A stretch of DNA of 64,000 bases. Source: Apiosordaria backusii (lineage: Eukaryota > Ascomycota > Sordariomycetes > Sordariales > Lasiosphaeriaceae). A model generated the notes under the pieces. It was not told the DNA's origin. It was given only the letters and a program-made list of their open reading frames with translations, and made no database searches. The position numbers were made by a program, and so were the translations under genes. Below are positions 24,363-35,833 of this stretch, piece by piece. The stretch is taken from assembly GCA_030549205.1 (NCBI GenBank), contig JAUKTV010000004.1:2852001-2916000 (forward strand). Direction: 5' to 3'. Each line of letters starts with the position of its first letter. The stretch's first letter is position 1.

Positions 24363-26997
24363 CTTGATTTTTTCTGCTGTCAGGCTCGTCGAGCAGATGT
24401 GGTCCAAAAAATGATTCGATAATCATGGGCATGCGCCGGTTCTCTTCGCCTCGCGTTCCGGATCTTGACTGGTTGCTTTCTGTCCCGATTCTAATTCCGA
24501 GCTCCAGCTACGAAACAGCAGGGTCTTTCTGGAGAAGCTGAATGCGCATGACCTTGGCTCCCGGGTTGAGGCAGTTATTTTCTGATCTCGTAGTCCTCGT
24601 CCAATACGACAAGCTGTGGGTGCAGATTGCTCGACGGATTAGGGAGCTAGTTAAAATCCGTCGGTCGTTTTTGTCAAGGCTTTCTAATGTTCTTGTTGAA
24701 GTTGCCTCTCAAAAGTGCTTGAAATGATGACAGATGCCGCGCTGGCCTGTCGGGAGTGTTCCAGCAAGATTGGACAAGTCGTAATGCTCCAGTTCGAGCC
24801 AAGTCGCAAGTCGTTTTGGTGCCAGAGCCTCACAATACAGCCGGTGGTGACGGCGGGTAAAAATGAGGCACGAAACGGAGCGGGCTAGAGCACTCAATGG
24901 AAAGACCCGGCGACATACGGGTATATCAGGTGTATGTCAAGACCTGGATTTCTGCCGCGTCATTCTCTGGGAGATGGGACCTGGGGATCAACAAGAGACG
25001 GAGGGGGTTTGCGAGCAGCTGGCAATGGGGTTTCTGGAAGGTAGATAGTGTATATTGGGGCTTGGTAACGCCAAGCCAGTTGAAATATTTCGCCGACGTT
25101 TGTTTTACCGCCATCAGACGGATGGAGCACTGACGGCTGACTTGAACCAGACGAGCGAGCAAGCTGGGTCGACTCCCACGCTGGTCTGCCTACAATCGCA
25201 GGTACTGGCGCTGGTACTTGCCGGCCAGGGGGACGGGAACAGCGTGGGACTGGCTTAAAATAGTGGAGTCTAGGTAACTGTTATCATTACTGGCTATTAA
25301 CATTCGTATTTCTTGTCTACAACAATCCTATGTGTTGGTGGAACACATACACCAACAAAAAACGTGCAGGCGTGCCTGGATCTATCGTGGCGTCAGACTT
25401 GCCGTGCCAAATGCCGTCTGCGATGGATACAAATTATCCATGGCCGGGTCCAATACCGCTTGGAGTGAATATGCCACGGGGCACCAGCTGTGCTTTCGAT
25501 GATTCCCACTGAAGGACCGGGAGGGAAGATGGTAGGCGGGGAATCAACCAGAAAAGTGTCTGGGAAATTACGCGAAGACGGTCCGTTAAGATCAATTCAT
25601 CCGGCGTAGCGTTATGGTCGGCACAAGCCGAACGGTTGAATGCTGTGACGACCTTGTCCAGTCAACTGGGAGTTGGAGAAGTGAGGGTGTGTGGTGACTG
25701 ATGAGAGGTGTTCCAGACAGGTCCCTGGGGGGAACGAACGAGTGCGAGGAACCCCACAGTTTCTCCAGCACTGGAGAATGAAAGTCCGCCAATGAGAGCA
25801 CTCAGATTTGAACCCATGCCCTGTTCGTGCAGATCTGATGGGAGCTGATACACTAAAAGCTGGGGAAAGGCCACTAAAAGGGCCCTTTTCCAGGGATTCC
25901 TGCACCACTAAAGATCTTCATCCACCCTCCAATTTGGATTCAACCAGCATCTTTCTCTGACACCCAACATTCTGGGACCAGGCAACACCATGAACCATAT
26001 CCGATACATCGGCGGGCAACCCTTAATTTTCCGTAAATCACCTACTGTTATCTCGCCATCTCAGCCCGGAATGCTTACTTCCATCCACTCCCTCAGCCCT
26101 GAGGCCAGCTTGCCATCCATCTTTAAGTTGAGGTCATCACCGTTATGGAAGATGGATTCTCCTGCCTGAAACGGCACTTTACAGTATCGCCTTGCTCCCG
26201 TTTCATCCGAGGATTGCCCTCTCCGACTTCAGGCTGAATAGAACCAAACTCCCGTCAAAGGCAACTTCAGTGTGGGATGCTGCTAAAATGATTGCTTCAT
26301 CCCTACGAGCAGTCGGGAGCCAAGCTGGCGAGTTCCCATCGCGTCAATAGGAAGCACGCCGTCGAGATCTACCCGGTTTCTATCTCAAAGATTGCCTTGC
26401 ATCGAGACGGTCCGTGATAGTGTACATCTATGGATAATTCTCCGAACCACCAACGCCCAGCGTGTTAACGTGACATGATGATAGCCTCGCCAGTTCTGTC
26501 TCGCTGATAAGTAATCCATCCTCAGGTAGTCTGCAGAGCATGGATTTGAATCCCTCGTGGTGAATGCCACTGTACTGACCTCCAAGCACTCTGACTGCTG
26601 GAAAATCTCGGCGCTGTTCGCTACCAAGTCGCCAATTCATGGGGGTCAACGTCTCGGCCCGAGATATCGCGACATTATGCGACTGCAGGTCTGGACTGGG
26701 CCATAGAGAAAGAGGCGAAACAGCCAATTCAAGGGTTTGTCATGCCACATACAACTATCATCGTCTCACGTTCATCTGTGGACATGTGATGATAAAGGTT
26801 AAAATATTCGTCTCAAAATAGAGTCTCCAAGTTGAGAGAGTGCTATCAGAGACTTGATTTGTGGTACGGCAGGCTACCTACAGATCACAAACAGCCGGTG
26901 TTCTACCCTACAATGAACGTCAAAGACATCGGCCATGGAACCTTGTCTACCAAGATATCTTAACTCGAGCTGACACGTTCTCGTCCCCGGAACGTCA
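24363..26997. other. Gene-free stretch between repressor-like gene and dihydroorotate dehydrogenase
   Basis: About 2.6 kb with no supported gene. It includes the promoter side of the repressor-like gene on its left and the 3' flank of the dehydrogenase on its right. B-box-like sequences near 25808 and 26545 lack a matching A box and acceptor stem. Confidence 0.5.
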
Positions 26998-28011
26998 TCA
27001 CCACTCCCCCTTCAACCCCTCCTCAATCCCCTTAAAAACCCCAACTCCCTTCACGCCCAAAGCAGTACCAACCCCCACAACCCCCGCCCCAGCAGCCCTC
27101 ATCCTCCTATACCCCTTCTCATCCTCCACCCCTCCAATGCCAATAACAGTGATATGGCTCAGTTTCTCCCTCTCATCTAGCATCCTCCTAATAGTCGCTA
27201 CATTCCCAAGTGCCAAAGGATGAAGCGCCGCCCCTGCCATCCCTCCTATCCCATTTCCAGGCAGAATGTTCTTACCCTCTAGGTCGAGAATGAGGCAGGA
27301 TCCGAGAGTATTTGTGCACGTAATGAAGGAGACTTGATCACCCGCTTCTTCAAGGGCAGAGATCAATTCGTGATATTCAGAGGAGTGGGTGTAAGGTGGT
27401 GTCTTCAGCCCAAAAGGAATCCGCGGAAACTCTGGCCTCTCCTCAAGTTCCTGTCTCAACGCGTTCAGGTACTCGACAAGTGCCACCTTGGAATAAGCAG
27501 GAGGTTGCTTGTCTGGAATGTTGGGGCAAGAAAGATTAATCTCCATGTACAAGTTGTTGATGATACCGCCAACCGTTGACAAAGAGATGACTCTGTAGCA
27601 CTGAGCTACGTCCTCTGGCGTTCCTGTGACGGAAACAATGAACGGCTTTCTGGTGCGGGATGGTGAGTGGGGGTTCGTGGATATATGTCTAATCCAAGCA
27701 AGGTAAGTTGACAACGGCTCCGGGCTGTAGCCTAAGGAGTTGAGGCTCGCTCTCTGATGTGGTCTGCGACTGGCTTCTTCGACTGCTGGGTTGGTGGAAT
27801 CCGAAGCTTGATGGTTGGATGGGTTGAAGAAGACGTATCGATGGATGGCATCATCGTGTTTAAAGGGCCGCAAGGTAGAAGTTCTGGTTGTGATTGCGCC
27901 TATGGACTCGCACCGGTAGAGTCTCGCAAGGTCTTCGAGATCGGTTGCCCAAGGATTAGATGAGTTTATCAACGGGGGGTGAATTTCGATAGGCGGTGGT
28001 GGCTCTGACAT
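26998..28011 (-). CDS. Dihydroorotate dehydrogenase, class 1A-like
   Basis: A flavoprotein of the dihydroorotate dehydrogenase family, soluble class 1A type. Known members oxidise dihydroorotate to orotate in pyrimidine synthesis with fumarate as acceptor. Single exon, 337 residues from ATG 28011 (MSEPPPPIE); the frame extends upstream but with low-complexity residues and no better ATG. The substrate loop NLSCPN is present; in Lactococcus DHODA it supplies Asn127, catalytic Cys130 and Asn132. NSLGYSPEP and TCTNTLGS match the regions of Asn67 and Asn193. The C-terminal FMN-phosphate site appears as GIGGVEDEKGY and GVGTALG. There is no mitochondrial leader or membrane segment, unlike the class 2 enzyme that fungi usually rely on, so this may be a second, accessory enzyme. 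The SFM1 homologue lies upstream on the same strand, 327 bases away. The family is secure, but the exact substrate is inferred. Confidence 0.87.
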   Translation of the reverse strand: MSEPPPPIEIHPPLINSSNPWATDLEDLARLYRCESIGAITTRTSTLRPFKHDDAIHRYVFFNPSNHQASDSTNPAVEEASRRPHQRASLNSLGYSPEPLSTYLAWIRHISTNPHSPSRTRKPFIVSVTGTPEDVAQCYRVISLSTVGGIINNLYMEINLSCPNIPDKQPPAYSKVALVEYLNALRQELEERPEFPRIPFGLKTPPYTHSSEYHELISALEEAGDQVSFITCTNTLGSCLILDLEGKNILPGNGIGGMAGAALHPLALGNVATIRRMLDEREKLSHITVIGIGGVEDEKGYRRMRAAGAGVVGVGTALGVKGVGVFKGIEEGLKGEW

Positions 28012-28338
28012 GGTTGATGGCTTTGTATGATCTATCTCAACCTGTGGTGGCGGTTTTTGGGGTGGGTTGAGCAAACTATGGTGAGTATTTAAGTAGTTCC
28101 TGTTAAGAAGGCGGTCGTTTGTCGACCTAAGAAGCTTGTTTGTCAGGTTGTTTGTCGACTTGCGTCGGCGGCGGGGTTCTCTACCGATTCTGAAGATAAG
28201 ACAGCCACGCAACCCCGCCTGCAGCAAGCATGTGGGGTCAACAACATGACCACGAAGACATCAACTGGGCTTAGAGCTTCACAACGGAAGAGAACTTTGG
28301 TGGCCATGATATTTTATTAATCTTGTTCATATAGCTCA
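28012..28338. other. Spacer between dehydrogenase and SFM1 genes
   Basis: 327 bases between two minus-strand genes, holding the dehydrogenase promoter and the SFM1 3' end. It has CT/TG-rich sequence and no clear TATA box. The dehydrogenase frame stays open through part of it. Confidence 0.6.
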
Positions 28339-29164
28339 CTAGAGCATATCATCAATGCCCTTGTCGGCATCTTTCTTGATTAACTCAACCATGCCCTGTT
28401 CCCCAGTCAGTATAGCGTTCAGATTATGGCTTATCAACGAATCACTTACTTCAGGCATGATGGGCTTTCCATCCTCAGTCTTGACATATCGGAATGGCAT
28501 CTCTGTGCTCTCATACTCGTTGAACTTGAGCTCTGGGAAGTCAACATACGGGATATCCTTCAATGGGGCTGGGATAACGTTAGTGAAGATCAACATATAG
28601 ACAGTATGTTTCATACTTTTACCCTCGACCACCAGACGAGTTACACGCACTGCCGTGTCAGTCGTCATCTGAACGGGGCCAAGACGGCGGCCCTCAAAGC
28701 CCTTAGCGCGGAGTTCAGAGGTTCTGTCTGTCATGAAGTTAGACCAAGCATCTCTGTATTGAAACGAATGCTGTATATAGGTACCTCTGGGGGGTCATCA
28801 CCTGCCAGATCATTAGCACAGGCCCTAATATGTGTACTTCCTCAAACATACCTAGAATTCCACCGAACAAAAAGACGTCGAAGTTGTCCGCATCTTCGGG
28901 GGCAAGGTCGCTTTTTCCCTGAGGATCAAGAAGGCATACTCTAGACTTCTTGTCCGCATACAACTCCTCCACACCCCGTCTCTCAGCTGTGAATGAGGGG
29001 ATAGCGGCCAAGGCTTCCGGAACCTTGAACTGTGGGTGAAGAGACGAAAGAAAGAACTTGGACCCCGTCTCTTGCGACTCGCGCGCAATGGTGATATATT
29101 CGAGTTCTGACCAGGGTCCGAGCTCTTCGTCCAGGTGCTCAACGATGTAGGTTTTGGAGGTCAT
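28339..29164 (-). CDS. SFM1: SFM1-type protein arginine methyltransferase (SPOUT fold), one frame break
   Basis: Homologue of yeast Sfm1, a SPOUT-class enzyme that methylates an arginine of ribosomal protein Rps3 in the cytosol. Five exons (minus): 29164-28852, 28801-28785, 28727-28623, 28568-28450 and 28395-28339. Conserved signatures are YIVEHLDEELGPWSELEY at the N-terminus, FLFGGILG, then DRTSELRAKGFEGRRLG, QMTTDTAVRVTR, IPYVDFPELKFNE and STEMPFRYV. Exon 2 is only 17 bases and encodes the D-D-P-P core. As sequenced, the phases at its 3' junction do not match. One extra C in its run of six (G run 28789-28794 on plus) would give the family sequence G-D-D-P-P-R-D-R-T-S-E-L-R and a 203-residue protein, the normal length. 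Introns 3 and 4 are both 54 bases and stop-free in frame, so retention would only insert 18 residues each. Confidence 0.85.
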
Positions 29165-30086
29165 TGTGTCTAGACTGATGCTCAGTTACAAAGACAGCGA
29201 GGCGAAGTGTACAAAGTGAAAGATTGGTAAGGTGTAATTACACACTGACGCCTCATCACCCCCAGAAACGGCCATCGATAATTTTTAGCTCGTGGGCGCC
29301 CGATGCCAAGAACGGAGCCGGCAGATCGGCGAGCCCCACAGAAGGCCTTCCGAAGCCACCGCTCGGCGCCCAGGCAGTGACCTGTCCCTGCAGCCCCGCG
29401 CCGCTATGTCCCTGCACGCTCAAAAGCCACTGTTCGAGACCGCGCAACAGTAACGCTTCCTTAGCGTCTAGTCACCGGATGGAGGCACTGATGCTGGACA
29501 CCACTGCGCAAAGCCATAACGAAGAGTAGTGCAGGCGCCGGGGTTATCTTGTGTCGCGGGAGTCTATTCAGATCCGAATCCGGGAACGTGGCACAGGAAC
29601 AGCTTTGTTGGGTCCTGGGCCTGTCGGACCCGGCGCGGTGAAACACGTACCTTGACTGCCTACTATCTCGAGCAACTTTTTTATCCACTTTGGTTTGTCT
29701 ACTCTTACGAAATAGCAACAACTTGTCCTCTTTGCCATTGTATCGCGTCTCTTTCATCCGTGGCATTCCTATGGCATTATTGCTTCCACGTTTCTTGACT
29801 TCCCTTGTTCGGCCTAGGTACCACAGATACTCGCAACGCCAAGCTCAGCTGCAGTCGTCAGCCCGCCCGAGCCCACCACATCCCGCCCCTGCTTAGGACA
29901 GATCTGTCTATCCATTGAAAAAGAATCTCGACAACCTCCATCGATCCCTTTCCCCCACGATATCACTTTTTTTGACGGCTGTTTTGGTCCCCGATGACCG
30001 CCGTTGTTGTCACAAGGTAGCCAACGACACAGGCTCTCTTCAGTATTTGTTGCGCCGGTCTTTAGGACCCTCGCGACTGGGGAATC
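29165..30086. other. Divergent intergenic region SFM1 / KEX1
   Basis: 0.9 kb between divergently transcribed genes, holding both promoters. I see no TATA box with confidence and no gene. CT-rich tracts precede the KEX1 start. Confidence 0.55.
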
Positions 30087-32146
30087 ATGGCCGTTGGACG
30101 ATCCTTGGCGGACTGGATGCGCCTACCATCCATCGTCACCGCCGCCGCCGTCGCCCTCTCATGGACGGCAACACTAGCCGTCGCCGATGTCAAGGCGGCC
30201 GGTGATTATTTTGTTCATTCCCTTCCAGGGGCGCCGCCGGGCCCCCTGGTGAAGATGCATGCTGGGTAAGGAAGTCCTTCCTTGGTTCGACGAAACCAGG
30301 GATAGCCTCAACTAACATGGCCGCGCGCGTTAGGCATATCGAGATAACACCCGATTCCAATGGCAACATGTTCTTCTGGCACTTCCAAAACAAACACATT
30401 GCGAACAAGCAACGAACAGTGATATGGTTGAATGGCGGCCCGGGCTGCAGCTCCGAGGATGGTGCCTTGATGGAGATTGGCCCCTACCGATTAAAAGACA
30501 AGGACACACTGGCGTATAACGACGGGGCATGGAACGAGTTCGCCAACGTCCTCTTCGTCGACAACCCTGTCGGCACAGGGTTCAGCTACGTCGATACCAA
30601 CGCCTATGTGCGCGAGCTCGACGATATGGCCGACCAGTTTGTAACATTCCTAGAGAAGTGGTACAAGCTATTCCCCGAGTATGAACACGATGATGTGAGT
30701 TGCGCCCCCCCCCCCCCCCCCCCCCCCCGGGTCATTCTCCTCCAGAAACCCGGCTTTCTAACCCCATTTATAGATCTACATCGCGGGAGAATCCTACGCC
30801 GGTCAATACATCCCCTACATCGCCAAGCACATCCTCGAGCGCAACAAAAAAGGCGGCGAGTCCTCCCACAAATGGAACCTCGCCGGCCTCCTCATCGGCA
30901 ACGGCTGGATCTCCCCTCCCGAACAATACGAAGCATACCTCCAGTTCGCCTACGAAAAGGGTCTCGTCAAGAAAGGCTCCGACATCGCCTCCAAGCTCGA
31001 AGTCCAACAACGCATCTGCTCCAAGCAACTGGCCGTCGGCCCCGCCCTGGTAGACAACACCGACTGCGAGAAGATCCTCCAGGATCTCCTCCAACTCACC
31101 GCCACAACAAAAGGCAACGAACAGCGCTGCGTAAACATGTACGACGTCCGGCTGACAGACACGTACCCACAATGCGGCATGAACTGGCCCCCCGACCTCG
31201 ACGCCGTAACCCCTTACCTCCGCCGCAACGACGTCAACCAGGCCCTCAACATCAACGCCAACAAGGTAACCGGCTGGGTGGAGTGCAACGGCCAAGTCGG
31301 CGCCAACTTCAGACCCTCCTCCAAACCCTCCGTCGAGCTCCTCCCCGATCTCCTCAAAGAAGTCCCCATCATCCTCTTTTCCGGCTCTGAAGATTTGATC
31401 TGCAACCATTTGGGAACCGAAGCCCTGATTTCCAACCTCCAATGGAACGGCGGAAAGGGCTTTGAAATCACGCCCGGAACCTGGGCCCCGAGACGAGACT
31501 GGACTTTTGAGGGGGAGCCGGCTGGTTTCTGGCAGGAGGCGAGGAACTTGACGTATGTGGTCTTTTACAACAGCAGCCACATGGTGCCGTTTGATTACCC
31601 CCGCCGCACGAGGGATATGTTGGACAGGTTTATGGGGGTGGATATCTCGTCTATTGGGGGGAAGCCTACCGACTCGAGGCTGGATGGGGAAAAGGTGCCC
31701 GAAACGACTGTGGGAGGTGTGGCTGGGAACGGCACCGATGCTCAGCAGGCCGAGAAGGAAAAGCTTGACACGGCAAGGTGGGAGGCCTATCGCAAATCGG
31801 GGGAGATTGTCCTGGTGATTGTTGCTTTTGCCGCGGCGGGGTGGGGGTGGTGGGTGTGGAAGGAGAGGAAGAAGAGGAGGGGGTATATGGGTGTCGCGGG
31901 GGGGAGAATGTTTCGCCTCCGGGGGAGACGAGGGGGAGGGAGGGGTTTAGAGACAAGAGATCGGCGGCAGACTTGGAGGCGGGGGATTTTGACGAGAATG
32001 AGCTGGATGATTTGCACATGAGGACGCCTACGACGGTGATGGGCGGGGAAGGAAATGATCCGAGGTATAGTGTGGGTGCGGCGAGTGAGGATAGTGATGA
32101 CGAGGAGGATGTGAAGGGGAAGGGGAAGGAGACGATGTCTTCATGA
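30087..32146 (+). CDS. KEX1: Carboxypeptidase KEX1 (carboxypeptidase D), C-terminal frame break
   Basis: Golgi serine carboxypeptidase that trims C-terminal Lys/Arg after Kex2 cleavage of secretory precursors. Exons: 30087-30265, 30334-30694 and 30774-32146; intron 2 contains a 24-base C run. A signal peptide covers about residues 1-35. The S10 family is shown by WLNGGPGCSSEDG, the nucleophile motif GESYAG, the Asp region FSGSEDLICN and the His region SSHMVPFDYP. One membrane segment (VLVIVAFAAAGWGWWVW) precedes a basic KERKKRRGY, the expected late-Golgi anchor. The initial frame ends at 32021 with non-conserved residues. The acidic cytosolic tail typical of the family (LEAGDFDENELDDLH, then PRYSVG) is in another frame ending at 32146. 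One extra G in the G-rich stretch about 31893-31948 restores 637 residues, the usual length. The gene converges with the next one. Confidence 0.92.
30705..30728. repeat. Poly-C tract, 24 bases, inside KEX1 intron 2
   Basis: Twenty-four uninterrupted C starting ten bases after the intron donor (30695). The same 79-base intron has a normal 3' end (TTTATAG). The true length is uncertain in any assembly. Confidence 0.9.
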
Positions 32147-32819
32147 AGAGACCGCTCAGTTAGGGTGGAGGCTTCAAAAAAGAAATAAGCAAATACCTTT
32201 CGAAATCGGCATGGGTGGGCTTGATCAAAAAGCAGTTTGATACTATACAACAGCTGAATAACAGGAGGGAGTGGAAGGAAAGGCTGGCTGGTCGGTTGGT
32301 TCCTGGTGTTTGGGGGTTTATATGTCAATTTGGGCTCATCTTTGCTTGCACTTACAGTTCACATTGGCATAAAAAGGACATATATATACACTATCACATT
32401 CACATGCGTCCTTGTTGAAATGGCAGTTAAATTGTGAGAACACCCTTGCGGCTCTATATTTTAGGAGCAGCCTGTTTAGATGGGAAAATCGAACATCATC
32501 TGCTCCATCTGGGAGCTAAAACTCCACTAGAACTAGGGATCTACACATGTAACCTCTGCGTATGATTGTTCATACCATCCCCTTCTTCCTATCGCCTATG
32601 CCCTGTTTGTACTTTCAGGAAAGTCACTCAGTCAGGCCTGGAGTAGAATTCATTGAAATAGCTTTCCAGAAGGATTATTAATGGCCGTGAGGCCGAAGCG
32701 ATGTCTTCGCTCGCCAGCCCTTTGGTCTCGGAGACAGGTTGCGGAACCGCGTTGGGTGGGCTGGGTGTATATGGTTGATTGGGGTATCATTATTGTTTCT
32801 GACGCCATGCTCAAGAGTT
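32147..32819. other. Convergent 3' region KEX1 / DRE2
   Basis: 0.67 kb of 3' flanking sequence for two convergent genes. It contains short TATATA and AT-rich stretches around 32370-32460 that could serve as 3'-end signals. I see no gene. Confidence 0.6.
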
Positions 32820-33940
32820 TCAAATTTGAGCAGTGTTGTTGAGAATCTTGACCTGCTCGCCGGGCTTGAAGGCGGGGAGACCAATGTAGGGGCAGTCTGC
32901 GCATCTGAAAGCGTCTCCCAGATAACAGCTGTTGCAAGAGCCAGTCTTGCCCTGAACGGTGAAGTCGAGTTCGCTGAGGTCTTCAGACTTGAGTTTCAGA
33001 GTGGCCAGGCCCTTCTCGGCCTTTTCCCGACGAGTCCTGTCCTCGGCCGCTATTCTCTCTGCTAGACCGCATGTGCTGAACATTGTTAGTTATTGCACTT
33101 CTTATGTTTAAATAGGAGGAACACATACCAGTCCTTGCAGGCCCTCCGCTTCTTGCCCGGCTGGGGCGCACACTCAGGAGGCTGCTGAATCGGCCGCTTC
33201 AGATCCTCCTCGGTCAAGAGCGTATCCTCATCAATAACATCGTCGTCATCCTCCGCATCCAAATCTAGATCATCGCTGAAATCAATGAACCCAACCCCAG
33301 CAGGCCCCTTGCTCACTGGTGCCGGTGCTGGCACAGCAGTAGGCTTCCTTCCAAAGCTGAGAGGGATGCTCCCGTCTGCGTTCGCCTTCTTTCCAAAACT
33401 GAGAGGAACACTCCCATCAGCATTCACCTTCTTCGCCCCAAATCGCAAAGGCACAACCTCCTCCTCGGCATAGTCAGGCTTGGTGTACCCATCATCCCCC
33501 ACTACCAAACCAGCAAGCACAGCCTCCCTCTCCTCGGTCGAGTTGCCCTGCCCCAAGCTGCCGTCCTCGCTCCTGAGCGTGCCGCCTGCCTTGAGCGCTG
33601 GGACGACCTTGCCCCAGATATCACGATTGGACAAGAGAGGGGAGACCTCAGCGCGGCGGCTTCCGTCGGGGTCGGTCAAGACAAGAACGAGGTCGTAGGT
33701 CGCGGCGGGGAGGCTGACTAATCCAGCAGCGAGACGGTCGAGCATCTGCAAATCAGTCGAGGACCGGTCATAGACGGAAAAGAGAGAGGTGAGGCGGTCC
33801 TCGCGGGCTGCGATCGAGGGGGGTGCAAGCAGGAGCGTTCGCTTGCCAGAGACACCGATTGCGCTGACTGCCGTGGCAGCGGGCGCGGGGTTGAAATCGA
33901 AGTCGGGAGTTGTATCGACCATGACGGCGGCTGGAGGCAT
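32820..33940 (-). CDS. DRE2: Fe-S cluster assembly protein DRE2 (anamorsin/CIAPIN1)
   Basis: Component of the cytosolic iron-sulfur assembly machinery; with Tah18 it passes electrons for early CIA cluster building. Two exons (33940-33129 and 33075-32820, intron 54 bases) encode 355 residues from MPPAAVMVDTTP. The N-terminal half is the methyltransferase-like domain, followed by an acidic linker (DDLDLDAEDDDDVIDED). The [2Fe-2S] motif C-x10-C-x2-C-x-C is built across the splice junction (PEC ... ACKDCTC). The twin C-x2-C-x7-C-x2-C motif is CNSCYLGDAFRCADC. The linker holds three near-repeats of the form N-A-D-G-S-[VI]-P-L-S-F-G, which are not part of the known fold and probably arose by local duplication. 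All cluster ligands are present and the gene looks intact. Confidence 0.95.
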
Positions 33941-35833
33941 TTTGACAGTATTTTTTCTGGTATCTTTGAAACTCAAAGAGAAATGTCCTGAAAATGCGAC
34001 AGAGCAAAACCCAGGGAATAGGGGCAGGAGAAAAAAAAGATTGCGGATCGTGTCCAATTTGTATTGTTAATCCTGTCGTGGGGGCAGCAGCAATGGAAAG
34101 GAGGGGCGGTTTAAAGGATGCACAATTCTCTTTTTGACCAATGGTGTTAAAGCTTATAAAGCGTTGCCACTAATACAATGTGTGGACAGTGCGAGAGATT
34201 AGATCTTGCACACTAGGTGGCGTGAGCTTTTGGCGGTGAGAGCACAGTGTAACTTACTGCTGATTACCGTGGGCTTCTTGATTCTCCGTCCCCGCGGAGG
34301 GACGGGAGCCTTGGAGATATCGCCACGGGCACCAATGTGGGAGCCGATTTCGGCCATTTGGGAATCTATTATCGATAACAACTACGAATATGCACACTAC
34401 TAGTGATTATTACTTTCGCGGGCAATCGTCGTTCCTGGCAGGAGGGAAAGGGTTGAAGTTGATATGGGATGTCATCCAGCACCGGTCAGGCCCGCCCCGG
34501 AACAAGCGTTCGTTCTCAAGATCCGGCGATATCAGAGAACAAGTCGTGGGCATCCACTCGGCCCGTCACACCTGACCTGCTGTTGCTTCGGAGAAACGCG
34601 ATCGTCTGGTTTGCTTTCCATGGATTTCGGGAATTTGGACCGTTGCAGCTGGCTTCAGCTGGGGCGTCCAAATTGAGTCATGGAGTGACACAGCCATTGA
34701 CTGATGGACCTGGAATGACGAATTGGATGACGAGATTGGTTGAACGAAAGCTGGCCGGATCGGATCGCATCTGATGCAACACGAGAGCTCCAGGGGAGCT
34801 CCAAGAATGGCAGCTTTCAGATAACCTCAATTCCAGTTTATCGATCAAACAGAGTTGCATATTTGTTTCAATATCAAGGGTTCTGGAGGAGGACAGAAGC
34901 TTCCAGCCAGCTTGGACCTGTCATTGGATTCCGGCGGTTGCCCGTCAATTAGCGGGACTAGCCGTTTCTGGTATGGTTTTCCCCGCATTTTGTATCGGTG
35001 CAAACAGGCGCAGGGGATCGCTGAGACCTTCAATTGTGGGGACCTGACATCACAAACGTCCTCTCAGTGAACACCTCACACCTCAGCACACCACAAAGAA
35101 AGGGGAGCAAGAAGAGCAAAAATAGCTGTGTCAATTGGCAATGCGAACCCTACAATGGCTAAATTGAATCAACTCCAGCCACTGGACGGCCCGGGCCCAA
35201 GACTCAGCAAAATGGCGAGCAAATCACGTAATGCCTCTTGTCCAAAGTCAGCCCAGACTCATGGCCTCTTACATGCAAATCACGCGACTCCCATACAACG
35301 CCTCGTAGACTCCCCACCACGCACCGCGTTTCCCCCTGTTCTTTCCCTTTGAGGATGCTCGCCTGATCAATGCGAGCCGTGACTGGCTGGTCCCTTTCCT
35401 TCCACAGCATCCCAACCACTGACCACTCTGGACCTCTCTCGGGCCTTTAAAATGACGAGCTCCCATCCCTCTCCTCACCACCCCTTTCTTTCATCCAGCA
35501 TTCGGATTCAATCTCTCCATTGATCATCCACCATCTCGGATACCATCATCCAATCCATCTCAACATCAACTGATACCCCTCCTCAACTTGCCCCTGAACT
35601 GGTAAATCAGCTTTAGTGACATCACAACACCTCACAAGAGTACGTATCTCCGGCTTGTCTACTGCAGCACAGCTCCCCTTACCCGAGCTTATCACTCACA
35701 ACCCCGCATCTTCTTTGTGTAACGCTGGCCCTTGGCTCTGTATTAGACACCTCCAACAATCAGGTCGAACTATCGTCGAACAACTTCACTCTACTACTCT
35801 CTACCTTTTACTTAACATCACAACTTCATCAAG
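33941..35833. other. Intergenic region and 5' leader of the STF2-like gene
   Basis: 1.9 kb between divergent genes. The right end (about 35,440-35,834) reads as a CT-rich promoter and leader of the STF2-like gene. A second donor-like site, ACAAGA|GTACGT at 35640, precedes the coding intron donor CAAGA|GTAAGC at 35835, suggesting a spliced or alternative leader. I see no other gene. Confidence 0.5.

Noticed and set aside
26540..26560. B-box-like palindrome GGATTTGAATCC
   Set aside because: No A box at the right distance on either strand and no cloverleaf. A chance palindrome.
28012..28227. N-terminal extension of the dihydroorotate dehydrogenase frame
   Set aside because: The extra 72 codons are Arg/Asn-rich and low complexity, and the ATG at 28011 has good context and gives the expected length, so the shorter start was chosen.
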